A stretch of DNA of 64,000 nt, from contig CM039512.1 in assembly GCA_022432975.1 (NCBI GenBank), positions 39,185,936 to 39,249,935 of the forward strand. The letters run 5' to 3'. This document shows, piece after piece, positions 1-11,797 of the stretch. The translations under genes and the position numbers were made by a program. The notes under the pieces are model-generated. The model was not told the origin of the DNA and searched no databases. It worked only from the letters and a program-made list of their open reading frames with translations. This stretch comes from Begonia masoniana (Eukaryota > Streptophyta > Magnoliopsida > Cucurbitales > Begoniaceae). The stretch's first letter is position 1. Each line of letters begins with the position of its first letter.

Positions 1-1311
1 TTCAGGCATAAGTGGTACGTGCCTAGCGACGAGGATCTGAAGAAGGAGATTTTGGCCGAGGCACATTCTTCGGCATATTCTGTACACCCGGGAAGTACCA
101 AGATGTACCGGGATCTGAAACAACACTTCTGGTGGCCGAACATGAAGAGGGAGGTTGCCAAGTACGTTGAGACCTTTTTAGTATGTCAACAGGTGAAGGC
201 AGAGTACCAGAGACTGGCCGGAACGTTATTGCCACTGCCGATTCCGGAGTGGAAGTGGGAGCAGATCTCTATGGACTTTATTGTGGGGCTCCCGAGGACG
301 ACGAAGGGCCATGATGGCGTATGGGTGATCGTGGACCGATTGACAAAGTCGGCCCACTTCTTATCTGTGAAGATGGCGTCTTCTATGGATCAGCTCGCAG
401 AGCTCTATGTGCAGGAGATTGTTAGACTTCACGGCGTGCCAGTTTCTATTGTCTCCGACAGAGATCCGAGATTCACGTCAAAGTTCTGGGAGAGTCTGCA
501 CAAAGCTATGGGGACTCAGCTTAATTTCAGCACCGCATTTCATCCTCAGACTGATGGACAGACAGAGAGAACGAATCAGATTCTGGAGGATATGCTCAGA
601 GCATGTGTACTGGAGTTTCAAGGATCGTGGAGCAGGTATTTGCCACTGATCGAGTTCTCTTATAATAACAGCTTCCAAGCTACTATTAGCATGGCTCCAT
701 ATAAGGCGCTGTATGGTCGAAAATGTAGATCTCCGTTATATTGGGACGAGGTTGGCGAGGCCAGCATTGTTGGTTCTGAGATTCTACGGCAGACGGCAGA
801 GAAGATTGCCATTATTAGACAGCGTATCGAGGTAGCTCAGAGCCGACAGAAGAGCTATGCCGACACTAGGCGGAGAGAGCTAGAGTTTGAAGAAGGTGAC
901 GAGGTCTACCTTAAAGTTTCTCCGTTCAAAGGTGTTGCAAGATTCGGAAGGAGGGGTAAGTTGAACCCTCGTTATGTGGGACCCTTTCCTATTCTGAAGA
1001 GGATCGGGAAGTTGGCGTACAGATTACAGCTTCCAGCTTCTATGGAGGGTATCCACGACGTATTTCATGTATCCATGCTTCGGAAGTGCTTGCGCGATCC
1101 GTCCCATATCGTGGAGGCTACAGAGATCGAGGTACAGCCTACCTTGAGCTATGAGGTGAGGCCGGTACGTATTTTGGAGACTTCCATCAAGATTTTGCGC
1201 AACAGAGAAATTCCGCTAGTCAAAGTCCTATGGCGAAACCACGAGGTGGAAGAGGCTACATGGGAGCGACAGCATGATATGATGACTAGATATCCTGAGT
1301 TATTTGTATAA
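1..1311 (+). CDS. E1 pol 3' end: integrase plus chromodomain (5' part outside window)
   Basis: C-terminal part of a Ty3/gypsy polyprotein, open from base 1 to the TAA at 1309-1311; it enters from the left edge, so the GTG at 19 is not a real start. Residues below count from that codon. The integrase zinc domain lies at about 15-60 (His, His, then CxxC), but the first Cys of CxxC is Phe53, unlike the Cys in E2, E3 and E4. The catalytic core has D86, D147 and E183, with the family's D-x35-E spacing. A GPF motif follows at about 323, and a chromodomain (VKVLWRNH, then EEATWER) fills about 385-430. Integrase inserts the element DNA; the chromodomain is known in chromoviruses to bind heterochromatin marks. 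The polypurine tract and LTR follow at once. This is the only long undamaged gypsy frame here, so E1 is probably the youngest copy, although the zinc-site change may cripple it. Confidence 0.93.
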   Translation, partial: FRHKWYVPSDEDLKKEILAEAHSSAYSVHPGSTKMYRDLKQHFWWPNMKREVAKYVETFLVCQQVKAEYQRLAGTLLPLPIPEWKWEQISMDFIVGLPRTTKGHDGVWVIVDRLTKSAHFLSVKMASSMDQLAELYVQEIVRLHGVPVSIVSDRDPRFTSKFWESLHKAMGTQLNFSTAFHPQTDGQTERTNQILEDMLRACVLEFQGSWSRYLPLIEFSYNNSFQATISMAPYKALYGRKCRSPLYWDEVGEASIVGSEILRQTAEKIAIIRQRIEVAQSRQKSYADTRRRELEFEEGDEVYLKVSPFKGVARFGRRGKLNPRYVGPFPILKRIGKLAYRLQLPASMEGIHDVFHVSMLRKCLRDPSHIVEATEIEVQPTLSYEVRPVRILETSIKILRNREIPLVKVLWRNHEVEEATWERQHDMMTRYPELFV

Positions 1312-1338
1312 TTTAATTTTGTGGACAAAATTCTAAAT

Positions 1339-1351
1339 AAGGAGGGTAGAA
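1339..1351 (+). other. E1 polypurine tract
   Basis: Purine run AAGGAGGGTAGAA directly before the TG of the LTR. It primes plus-strand DNA synthesis in LTR retroelements. The same motif in slightly different form precedes the 3' LTR of E2 to E6. Confidence 0.8.
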
Positions 1352-1704
1352 TGTAATATCCGTCTCGTACGGATTTTTAGAATATTATTATTTTATTATA
1401 TAATGGCATTTTTGGTAAATATGTCAAATCAAGTCCATTTCACAAAAAGAAAGCGTCATTCCGATCCTAACGATTAATAGGAATTTTAAGGAAATTATGG
1501 GAATTTTCGGAGATTAAACGTTATATTCCGAGTAAATACGTTTCTCGTAATGTAAAAGACGTTCTCGTAAAAATAGAAAGTGAGGTCCAATTTGCGAACG
1601 GACAGTTTTGTTAAATCCCAAATAATAAGTTGGACTTATTGGCAAAATGTGGAAAGTTGGAAAAGTCAAATCGTTGGACGATTAACGAACCGAATGACGA
1701 AGAT

Positions 1705-1713
1705 TATATAAAA
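1705..1713 (+). promoter_or_regulatory. Candidate TATA box of E1 LTR
   Basis: TATATAAAA lies about 350 bp into the LTR. A strongly pyrimidine-rich stretch (about 1770-1810), typical of plant 5' leaders, follows 60 bp downstream. No transcript data are available, so this is a sequence-only call. Confidence 0.5.
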
Positions 1714-2511
1714 TCAAAGAAAAGGGCATTTTGGTAAATTACCAATTCAATATTATAAACTAACCTAATTTCTCTTCTCTCCTCACTTCTCCTCTTTTTT
1801 TCTCCTCTGCCCGCGCCAAATTCCAGAGAGCAAGCCCTCGGCCGCCGACGATTTCCTTCATTCCGACCTCCGATCTTTCTCTCGTTCGTTCCATTTTCTT
1901 CACGTTTTCTTCTCCAATCGACGCTCTAGGTATGGATCTATAGTTTTAGAACGTTTATTTCGAGTTTTACGGAGTTATACGTTTAGTGTTTTCGTTAGGT
2001 TTTCGATTTAAAACGCGAATTAGGGTTCGTAATTAATAGATTAGCCGTGATTAAGTATATATTGCACGTATTCGACGTTATTGGACGAGGTTAAATCAAT
2101 TTGTGAAAATGTTAAAATTAGGGATTTTTGAGATTTTAGGAATAACTCGTAAATTGGAATTTGAGGTGCCGAGCGTGAATTGCTCAAATAAATAGCCCAA
2201 TAAATTAGATTAGAACTTTAGAAAGTCTCCTTAGTTAAGATTTTGTTAATTTGGACGATCGATAGGCGTATTGGTCACGCGAGGTGGGGCTCATGCACAG
2301 CTGTACGTGTTGTAAGCGTGCACCCCCCGCCTCTAGCTGGAAAGAGTAGTCCGCCCGCTGGATGAGCTCTCTCTGGTTAGAGGGATAGGATCTCGGTGAC
2401 ACCTATTGAGCATTGCATAGTAAGATAAAATAAAGCATGATTTACCGAACTCATACGCATAGCATGCATTGCATTTACGTAGAGCTTACTGGGATTTCAT
2501 CTCATAGTGTA

Positions 2512-2580
2512 TTGTATGGTGTAGGTGACCTAGATATCGAGGAACAAGGTGAGGATGGGATTCCTCCTCCTGAGGCTTGA
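2512..2580 (+). other. Conserved small LTR frame, E1 copy (23 codons)
   Basis: Reads LYGVGDLD, then IEEQ, then GEDGIPPPEA and a TGA stop. Three codons longer than the E2/E3 copies, matching the length of the E5 and solo-LTR copies. It starts across a conserved TGTAG/GT that looks like a splice acceptor. Coding is not proven. Confidence 0.45.
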
Positions 2581-3057
2581 GTCTAGTTGACGGAGCATGG
2601 CTGCTGTGGTGTGCTGGTGCAGTCGAAGCTTATTTGACCCGTGGGACAGTATGTATAGATTTTGAGGGTTTTAAGTTATTTTGGATAGAATAGGAAAATT
2701 GTATAGAAATTATAGGATGTTTGGTACTGGTAGTTGATAGGTTTTATGTTTAGTGTTTCAAATGTTTTGGTTTAAACTGTTGACTAAATGTCATTGAAAT
2801 ATTTTGAACGATTTTAGGAACGTTACGTATATGTTCGATTTTTAGATATATCCACGCAGTGGGATTTCGTAAAGTCCGCCGCGAGTTAATTGAGTTTAGA
2901 ATACGTTTTGGTTGATTTTAAGTTATAAATTGATAAGTTGTTAGGATCAGAGTTGAATTGTTTGATTTGCTCTCTGGATTCCAGAGAGCACTTGTGAAAA
3001 TAAAAGAAACAGAATGAAGGGAAAACAGAAAGGGTGGCTAAGGATCGCACGAGGTGA

Positions 3058-3260
3058 TCGCTGCACTGCAGAGTGTGCAGCGATCGATCTCTGCAGCAAT
3101 GCAAAGATCGATCGCTGCTCGCTGCAGCATGTGCAGCGATCGATCTCTGCAGCAATGCAGAGATCGATCGCTGCTCGCTGCAGCAAGTACAGCGATCGAT
3201 CTCTGCATTAATGCAGAGATCGATCGCTGCTTGCTGCACAAGTGCAGCGATCAGTCGCTG
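3058..3260. repeat. Palindromic tandem array in E1 LTR
   Basis: About three copies of a roughly 65-bp unit built from CAGCGATCGATC, CTCTGCA, and their inverted counterparts. Each unit can fold on itself (GCAGCGATCGATC against GATCGATCGCTGC). It lies 254-456 bp before the LTR 3' end, the place where the other families carry their own repeat cassette. Open frames across it on both strands are by-products of the repeat. Confidence 0.85.
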
Positions 3261-3514
3261 CCCATTTTTGTCACGGCTGGACAGTTTTGCCCTCCCATTT
3301 TAATTAAAGTTTATTTAATAGTTTTTCAGTTTTTAAAAGGTTTTATATTAATTGTTTTAAGTTGTTTTAAATGTTTTTAAAGATAGATTTCAATTCTGAT
3401 TTCGATTCTGGTTTCGATTTCGGTTCAGGTTCCGCCTAGAGTTTAAGTAAAGATATAAGGTTTAAAAAAAAAATATATGGTACGGATATTGGGTACAGTA
3501 TAAGGGGCGCGACA

Positions 3515-6500
3515 AGAACGACATGTATTGAGGACCCAATAACCCTCATCGACGCGTAATTAAGACTTAGTAATGCGATTGAAGAGGTATAAGAAACTTC
3601 ATTTCAATTGATTTGTTCCAAAAGAAATGAATGTATCAAGCAAATGAGGTTCACTGTTACATAATTTGTCGTCAGAACCTAAGTTATCCATTTCACCTTC
3701 AAGGTTTTAACATAAAGTGATGAGAACGACGTGTATTGAGGACCCCTTACCTTCATAGACGCGTAATTAAGACTTGGTAATGCTTTTGAAGAAGTATAAA
3801 AAACTTCACTTCATATTCGTTCCAAAAGAAATGTACGTATCAAGCAAATGAGGTTCACTGTTACATGACTTGTGGTTAGAACCTAAGTTATCCAATTCAG
3901 CTTCAAAGTTTTAACTTGAATTGATGAGAACGACGTGTATTGAGGACCCAATAACCCTCATGGATGCATAATTAAGACTTAGTAATGCGTTTGAAGAAGT
4001 ATAAGAAACTTCACTTCAATCGATTTGTTCCAAAGGAACTGAACGTATCAAGCAAATGAGATTCATTGTTACATGACTTGTGGTTAGAACCTAAGTTATC
4101 CATTTTACCTTTAAGGCGTTAACTTGAAGTGATGAGAACGATGTGTATTGTGGACCCAATAACCCTCAGGGACTCGTAATTAAGAATTAGTATGTGTTTA
4201 AAGAAGTATAAGAAACTTCACTTCAATCAATTTGTTCCAAATGAACTGAACGTATCAAGCAAATGAGGTTCACTGTTACATGAATTGTGTTTAGAACCTA
4301 AGTTATCAATTTCATCTTCAAGGTTTAACTTGAAGTGATGAGAACGACGTGTATTGAGCACCCAATAACTTTCGTGGACACGTAATTAGAACTTAGTAAT
4401 GCTTTTGAAGAAGTATAAGAAACTTCACTTCAATCGATTTATTCCAAAATAATTGAACGTATCAAGCAAATGAGGTTCATTATTACATGACTTGTGGTTA
4501 GAACCTAAGTTATCCATTTTACCTTCATGGCGTTAACGTGAAGTGATGAGAACGATGTGTATTGAGTACCTAATAACCCTCATGGACTAGTAATTAAGAA
4601 TTAGTATGTGTTAAAGAAGTATAAGAAACTTCACTTCAATCGATTTGTTCCAAATGAACTGAACGTATCAAGCAAATGAGGTTCACTGTTACATGAATTA
4701 TTGTTAGAACCTAAGTTATCCATTTCACCTTCAAGGTTTTAACATAAAGTGATGAGAACGACGTGTATTGAGCACCCAATAACTTTCGTGGACACGTAAT
4801 TAGAACTTAGTAATGCTTTTGAAGAAGTATAAGAAACTTCACTTCAATCGATTTATTCCAAAAGAACTGAACGTATCAAGCAAATGAGGTTCATTATTAC
4901 ATGACTTGTGGTTAGAACCTAAGTTATCCATTTCACCTTCAAGGTTTTAACTTGAAGTGATGAGAACGACGTGTATTGAGGACCCAATAACCCTCATGGA
5001 TGCGTTATTAAGACTTAGTAATGCTTTTAAAGAAGTATAAGAAACTTCACTTCTATCTATTTGTTCCAAATGAACTGAACGTATCAAGCAAATGAGGTTC
5101 ACTCGGCCCACTAACCCTCAGGATGCATAATTAAGACTTAGTAATGCGTTTGAAGAAGTATAAGAAACTTCACTTCAATCGATTTGTTCCAAAGGAACTG
5201 AACGTATCAAGCAAATGAGATTCATTGTTACATGACTTGTGGTTAGAACCTAAGTTATCCATTTTACCTTTAAGGCGTTAACTTGAAGTGATGAGAACGA
5301 TGTGTATTGTGGACCCAATAACCCTCAGGGACTCGTAATTAAGAATTAGTATGTGTTTAAAGAAGTATAAGAAACTTCACTTCAATCAATTTGTTCCAAA
5401 TGAACTGAACGTATCAAGCAAATGAGGTTCACTGTTACATGAATTGTGTTTAGAACCTAAGTTATCAATTTCATCTTCAAGGTTTAACTTGAAGTGATGA
5501 GAACGACGTGTATTGAGCACCCAATAACTTTCGTGGACACGTAATTAGAACTTAGTAATGCTTTTGAAGAAGTATAAGAAACTTCACTTCAATCGATTTA
5601 TTCCAAAATAATTGAACGTATCAAGCAAATGAGGTTCATTATTACATGACTTGTGGTTAGAACCTAAGTTATCCATTTTACCTTCATGGCGTTAACGTGA
5701 AGTGATGAGAACGATGTGTATTGAGTACCTAATAACCCTCATGGACTAGTAATTAAGAATTAGTATGCGTTTAAAGAAGTATAAGAAACTTCACTTCTAT
5801 CTATTTGTTCCAAATGAACTGAACGTATCAAGCAAATGAGGTTCACTGTTACATGAATTATTGTTAGAACCTAAGTTATCCATTTCACCTTCAAGGTTTT
5901 AACATGAAGTGATGAGAACGACGTTTATTGAGGACCCAATAACCCTCATGGATGCGTTATTAAGACTTAGTAATGCGTTTGAAGAAGTATAAGAAACTTC
6001 ACTTCAATCGATTTATTCCAAAAGAACTGAACGTATCAAGCAAATGAGGTACACTATTACTTGACTTGTGGTTAGAACCTTAGTTATCCATTTTACCTTT
6101 AAGGTTTTAACTTGAAGTGATGAGAATGACCTGTATTGAAGACCTAATAACTTTCATTGATGCATAATTAAGACTTAGTAATGCATTTGAAAAAGTATAA
6201 GAAACTTCACTTCAATCGATTTGTTCCAAAAGAACTGAACGTATCAAGCAAATGAGATTCACTATTACATGACTTGTGGTTAGAACCTAATTTATCCATT
6301 TCACCTTCAAGGTTTTAACTTGAAGTGATGAGAACGACATGTATTGAGGACCCAATAACTCTCATGAACGCGTAACTAAGACTTAGTAATGTGTTTGAAG
6401 AAGTATAAGAAACTTCACTTCGATTGATTTGTTCCAAAAGAACTGAACGCATCAAGCAAATGAGGTTCACTGTTACATGATTTGTGGTTGGAACCGAAGT

Positions 6501-6742
6501 TATCCATTTCACCTTCAAGCTTTTAACTTGAAGTGATGAGAACGACGTGTATTGAGGACCCAATAACCTTCATGGACGCGTAATTAAGACTTAGTAATGC
6601 TTTTAAAGAAGTATAAAAAATTTCACTTCAATCGATTTGTTCCAAAAGAACTATACGTATCAAGAAAATAAGGTTCACTGCTACATGACTTGTGGTTAGA
6701 ACCTAAGTTATCCAATTCACCTTCAATGTTTTAACTTGAAGT
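3515..6742 (+). repeat. 208-bp satellite array A, forward
   Basis: About 15 tandem monomers; successive TGAGAACG landmarks lie 204-208 bp apart (for example 4133, 4339, 4547, 4753, 4961). Recurrent blocks include GTTCCAAAAGAACTGAACGT, CAAGCAAATGAGGTTCA and GAACCTAAGTTATCCA. Monomers diverge by point changes and small indels and carry no conserved frame. A junction near 5100-5122 (GGTTCACTCGGCCCACTAAC) marks an internal deletion; after it, about 760 bp repeats the block that begins at 3963, offset by about 1160 bp. Confidence 0.95.
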
Positions 6743-9552
6743 TGTGACTACCCCGACCCCGCGTCGGTGCCGCCACAACCTGTGCCGTGCGTGCATACAT
6801 ACATACATGTGTGTTACCCACGCTCGTTCTCACTTAAATTTTTTTTCTATTATTGCATTTTTCGTTTCCTTTCCTTTTCATTCGTTTAATCATTAGAGAA
6901 CGGACTAGAGCTTTCAATCCATATCTTGACATTTGGGCTCTAACTTAACCTTAAAGTTCGTCAACGTTTACATCACTAAAATGCAGTTAAAACTATTTTT
7001 TAGAAAAATGCTAACTCGCTTTTTGGGTCCTTCAATTCATTTAAAATACTTGGGGATCGCTCGTAAAATACGTTTAAAAAGTATCGTAAATGGTTGGGTT
7101 AAAATGTGTTTTAAATAGTCAATTTTTGAAAAAAATCACGTAGGGGTCAAGTGTGGCGCGCCCGCAGCACGCGCTCGCCGCGTCCACAAGGGTACGGGCA
7201 GCGCGCCTGCATCGCGCCTCCCTACGTGCCAAAGCCGAATGATCGAGGCCGCTATGGATTCTCGACTAAAAAGACCATAAACGCTGATCGATCGGGCCCA
7301 AAGGCCGATCGATCGGGCCCGCTCTGGATTCCCGACTAAAAATGACCCTAAACGCCGATCGATCGCCCCTCGGGCGCGATTGATCGGCTGTGCACATCCT
7401 AGGTGCGCGCACAGCACCCTTAGCGCGCGTCCCGCGCGTGCGCGTGCCTCAAGCGCCCGGCAAGCGCACCACCCGAGCCCTCTTGCCCATTTTTCTACCA
7501 CTTTGCCGTTTTTCTTCAAATTTTCATCTAATACACACTTGAAATTTCATCATCAAAATATTCATCAATAATCCAACTAAATTACTCATCCAAAAACCGA
7601 ACACCCTACCTAAAACCATCAACTCCCGACACGAAACATCCGTTTCAACTTAAAACCTCAACCTACTTTAAAAAAATCCAAACTCAACCAAAATTCATTC
7701 TATTTCACCAAAACATCACGTTTACAATATTCATCCGAATCCATATCAAAACAATCAACATCCTATCTATTTCATCAACAACCATCCGTATATAGCGGAA
7801 GCTCTCCACAATCATCAAAATACGTCAAAATATATCAATTTATCTATCATCCAGATACCAAGCATCCTAATATGTTTTTCTATACATTTCATCAAATAAT
7901 ATCTCCCATCAACCCATTTCGACCCAAAATAACCTAAAATATTTAACCTATGCTCCCACAGGTCTAGTGTGCATCGACTACACCAACCGCTCCCCTAGCA
8001 TCCTCCTTCAAGCTGCAGGCTCGTCTGAGGGAGGGAAATCCTCCTCACCTTGCTCTATATCACCTACACCATATAAATAAAATGTGAGCTAGGGGCTCAG
8101 TAAGTCTACGTGAATGCACGTGAATGCTATGCATGTATAGTTCATAAAACATGCATCCTACCTTTTCACTATTCATTTCATTTCATTTATATCATTGGGG
8201 CTTCACTGTTAGTAGATAAAAGCGCCACATCCGGCGATTGGATAGCCCTTTTCATCTACCCAGGGGGAAAACATGCTTCACCGGACAGCCATGTCTGAAC
8301 CACCGCCACCGATGTGACCATTATTTCATACATTTCTTTACCTTTTCATTATACTTTTCCTTTTCATGAAAACATGCATGAAAAATAATTTTCATGCTTT
8401 TTGAGAAAACCATGATTCGTGGACACGTGCGATACAATAAACGACCTCAAAACATAACAAGCAATAAACGAAAACATTGCACAATTTAAACAAAACTAAC
8501 TACCCGACCTATTACCCAAGACAATCAAACATCTCTAAAATCCTCGAATTAACAAATTCTTATGGTGTAGGCCAAGTAAGACACGAAAACTTATGTCTTG
8601 TCTCGTGCACACTAAGCTCCTTGGTTCGAGCCTTGTCACCTAAAGCAAACCATAGCGTTCTTTTGTCAAAACCGAGTCTAAACATAAAATTTCGAAAATT
8701 TACGAAACTCCTAACTAAAGGAAATTTCTTAAAAACTCTAATAAATCTCTCTCGGGCATTTCATCGATCAACCTAATCTCACAAATTCTCAAACTCCATT
8801 AATGGAGGTTTCACCAAGCTCCAAACCCGATTTTTCAAAACAAACACCCAAACCATCCATTATTTTGACTAATAAACGTTAATAAGGTAATTTCTAATGT
8901 TTCCCAACAAAACCATACTATTTCTACAAAATTCCTATAAAACCCTAAACATTCAAACCTCTAAAAGTCGAGAACTAAAGCTGAAAAACCATAGATTCTT
9001 ACCTAGAATCATGAGGGGAAGAAAAAACGTGAAGAACTCTTGATGAACAGAAGAAGAATCGTTGAAGATGATGAAGAATCGCCGTTGAAGGAGGAAAATC
9101 GCCAGAGCCCTATTCTCCTCTGGAAAATCGTTCAAGTGTGGGAGAAATGGGGGTATTTGGGTTTTTAATTGAATTTGGCTTGGAAATTTACAAGTTTGCT
9201 ATTTTGTTTAATCTTTCGTTTATCCTATTGTTTGTCTATCGATTCAGTTTCTCCGAAATTTTCTTATCTTACCAATAATTATAATTTATTCAAAGGGCTC
9301 TAATAAAACTTTCCATTCGTCAAACGGATTTATTTTTCTATTTCTACGAATTAAATATCCATAGGGTCGAAACTGGAAACTTAAGCATTATATCTCGGTT
9401 TAAATTCCTTAAATTCCCATAATTCTCCCAAAATTCATATAAAATATAAGGATTCCATTAAAACTCTTAATTCGTAAAACAGACATATTTTGATTATTTA
9501 CAAAATTGCCATTGCGCGCACAAATACAAAACCCGTAAAACCTTGTGTTACA
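6743..9552 (-). mobile_element. Solo gypsy LTR, flanked by GAAGT
   Basis: A single 2810-bp LTR with no internal region. Read on the minus strand it begins TGTAACACAAGG and ends GGTAGTCACA. It is bracketed by a perfect 5-bp duplication, GAAGT at 6738-6742 and 9553-9557, inside a satellite monomer. Such structures arise when the two LTRs of a full element recombine and delete the middle. It holds the conserved small frame (8008-8076), a GC-rich stretch with GCCGATCGATCGGGCCC units (about 7250-7390) in the repeat-cassette position, and a short CATA microsatellite near 6790. The small open frames within it look spurious. Confidence 0.93.
8008..8076 (-). other. Conserved small LTR frame, solo-LTR copy (23 codons)
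   Basis: Reads LYGVGDIE, QGEEDFPPSDEPAA, stop. The acidic core, the Pro-Pro and the codon count are kept although the surrounding LTR is strongly diverged. Confidence 0.45.
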
Positions 9553-11335
9553 GAAGTGATGAGAACGACGTGTATTGAGGACCCAGTAACCCTCATGGAC
9601 GCGTAATTAAGACTTAGTAATGTGTTTGAAGAAGTATAAGTAACTTCACTTTAATCGATTTTTTCCAAAAGAACTGAACGTATCAAGCAAATGAGCTTCA
9701 CTGTTACATGATTAGTGATTAGAACCTAAGTTATCCAATTCACCTTCAAGGTTTTAACTTGAAGTGATGAGAACGACGTGTATTGAGTAAACAATAACCT
9801 TCATGGACACTTAATTAAGACTTAGTAATGCTTTTGAAGAATTATAAAAAACTTCACTTCAATCGATTTGTTCCAAAAGAACTGTACGCATTAAGCAAAT
9901 GAGGTTCACTGTTACATCATTTGTAGTTAGAACCTAAGTTATCCAATTAACCTTCAAGGTTTTAACTTGAAGTGATGAGAACGACGTGTATTGAGGGCCA
10001 AATAACCTTCATGGACGTGTAATTAAGACTTAGAAATGCTTTTGAAGAAGTATAAAAAACTTCACTACAATCAATTTATTCCAAAAGAACTGAACGGATC
10101 AAGCAAATGAGGTTCACTGTCACATAATTTGTCGTCAGAACCTAAGTTATCCATTTCACCTTCAAGGTTTTAACTTAAAGTGATGAGAACGACGTGTATT
10201 GAGGACCCAATACCTTCATGGACGTGTCATTAAGATTAGTAATGTTTTTGAAGAAGTACAAAAAACTTCACTTCAATCGATTTGTTCAAAAGAACTGTAC
10301 GTATCAAGCAAATGAGGTTCACTGTTACATGACTTGTGGTTAGAACCAAAGTTATCCAATTCAGCTTCATGGTTTTAACCTGAATTGATGAGAACAACAT
10401 GTATTGAGGACCTAATAACCATTATGGACGCATAATTAAGACTTAGTAATGCGTTTGAAAAAGTATAAGAAACTTCACTTCAATCGATTTGTTCTAAAAG
10501 AACTGAATGTATCAAGCAAATGAGTTTCACTGTTTCATGAATTGTGGCAAGAACTTAAGTTATCAATTTCACCTTCAAGGTTTTAACTGGCAGCGATGAG
10601 AATGATGTGTATTGAGGACCCAATAATCCTCATGGACGCGTAATTAAGACTTAGTAATGCGTTTGAAGAAGTATAAGAAACTTCACTTTAATTGATTTGT
10701 TCCAAAAGAACTGAACGTATCAAGCAAATGAGGTTCACTGTTACATGATTTGTGATTAGAACCTCAGTTATCCAATTCACCTTCAAGGTTTTAACTTGAA
10801 GTGATGAGAACGACGTGTATTGAGTACCCAATAACCTTCATGGACGCGTAATTAAGACTTAGTAATGCTTTTGAAGAAGTATAAAAAACTTCACTTCACT
10901 TCAATCGATTTGTTCCAAAAGAACTGTACGTATCAAGCAAATGAGGTTCTTTGTTACATCACTTGTAGTTAGAACCTAAGTTATCCAATTAACCTTCATG
11001 GTTTTATCTTAAAGTGATGAGAACGACGTGTATTGAGGGCCAAATAACCTTCATGGACGTGTAATTAAGACTTAGTAATGCTTTTGAAGAAGTATACAAA
11101 ATTCACTTCAATCGATTTATTCCAAAAGAACTGAACGTAACAAGCAAATGATTTTTATTGTTACATAATTTGTCGTCAGAAGCTAAGTTATCTATTTCAC
11201 CTTCAAGGTTTTAACTTAAAATGATGAGAACGACATGTATTGAGGACCCAATACCTTCACGGACGCGTAATTAAGATTAGTAATGCTTTTGAAGAAGTAT
11301 AAAAAACTTCACTTCAATCTATTTGTTCCAAAATT
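9553..11335 (+). repeat. 208-bp satellite array B, left part, forward
   Basis: Continues array A after the solo LTR, in the same orientation and monomer phase. A variant monomer with CTGGCAGCGATGAGAATGAT (CAGCGA at 10591) recurs at 12095 and, as CAGTGA, at 13133. After removing the insert at 11336-11797 these lie about 1040 bp apart, or five monomers. Confidence 0.94.
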
Positions 11336-11797
11336 TTTTTATAAGCTCATTGAAAAAGTTGGATTTTCTTAAGAAATTTACCTTGATTTTTTTTTGTTCA
11401 CTACTTATGTAATGTAATAAATCTCAAAAAAGGGGTTCTGATAAACCGAGAAAAATGGAAACTAAAAATAGGAATCTTTGACGAATGGGATCAAGAATAA
11501 TGAAGTATTATTTCGACACAAGAAAATACATTTTCTTGTGTCGAAGACTAGGAAGACAAATAATTCGTTCTAGACTCCTTTAGATTCCTTTGGTCTATCA
11601 TTTTTTCTATTCTATAGTCTCCCTTTACATATCTTATTTTTCATATCTAATAGTATTTTTTTTTCTATTAGAACACAAATTGATACACTCGATTACATTT
11701 CAATCTGACACGAGTGACATAATTATACCCCTCCTATTTCCAAGGTAAAACAGTAGTCTTCACAATATACAATACATACTATGACTAGTAATGCGAT
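11336..11797. other. Plastid-like DNA insert (locus not assigned)
   Basis: About 460 bp unrelated to the satellite. It is AT-rich with homopolymer runs. A strong stem-loop near 11514-11546 (TTCGACACAAGAAAA pairing with TTTTCTTGTGTCGAA) resembles the inverted repeats that end plastid transcripts. I believe it is plastid intergenic spacer moved to the nucleus, but I cannot name the locus and see no gene in it. The right edge shares TAGTAATGCG with the satellite, so joining may have used microhomology. The satellite monomer on the far side resumes at a different point. Confidence 0.55.

Larger units (their letters stand above)
1352..3514 (+). repeat. E1 3' LTR (2163 bp)
   Basis: Begins TGTAATATCCG after the polypurine tract and ends GGGGCGCGACA where satellite sequence (AGAACGACATG) starts. 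The end aligns with the LTR end of E5 (ACGGATATTGGGTACAG), so E1 and E5 are related families. In order it holds a TATA-like box, a pyrimidine-rich leader, a donor-like CTAG/GTATGG near 1929, the conserved small frame at 2512-2580, a hairpin (CTCTCTGG and CCAGAGAG around 2968-2988) and a palindromic tandem array at 3058-3260. The upstream target duplication is outside the window. Confidence 0.9.

Noticed and set aside
3058..3260. CRISPR-like repeat-spacer look
   Set aside because: Units are directly adjacent and self-complementary with no unique spacers, and the setting is a plant LTR.
2886..3380. Several overlapping open frames of 65-117 codons on both strands
   Set aside because: They are by-products of the GATCGATC palindromic array, whose period keeps several frames open at once; the proteins are mirror-like repeats.
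6315..6563. 82-codon frame in the satellite, and a similar frame at 25129-25317
   Set aside because: Frames within the 208-bp monomer are not kept between monomers; indels break them at once.
7136..7571. 127-codon and shorter GC-rich open frames
   Set aside because: They arise from a GC-rich repeat stretch in the solo LTR and show no domain or counterpart in other LTRs.
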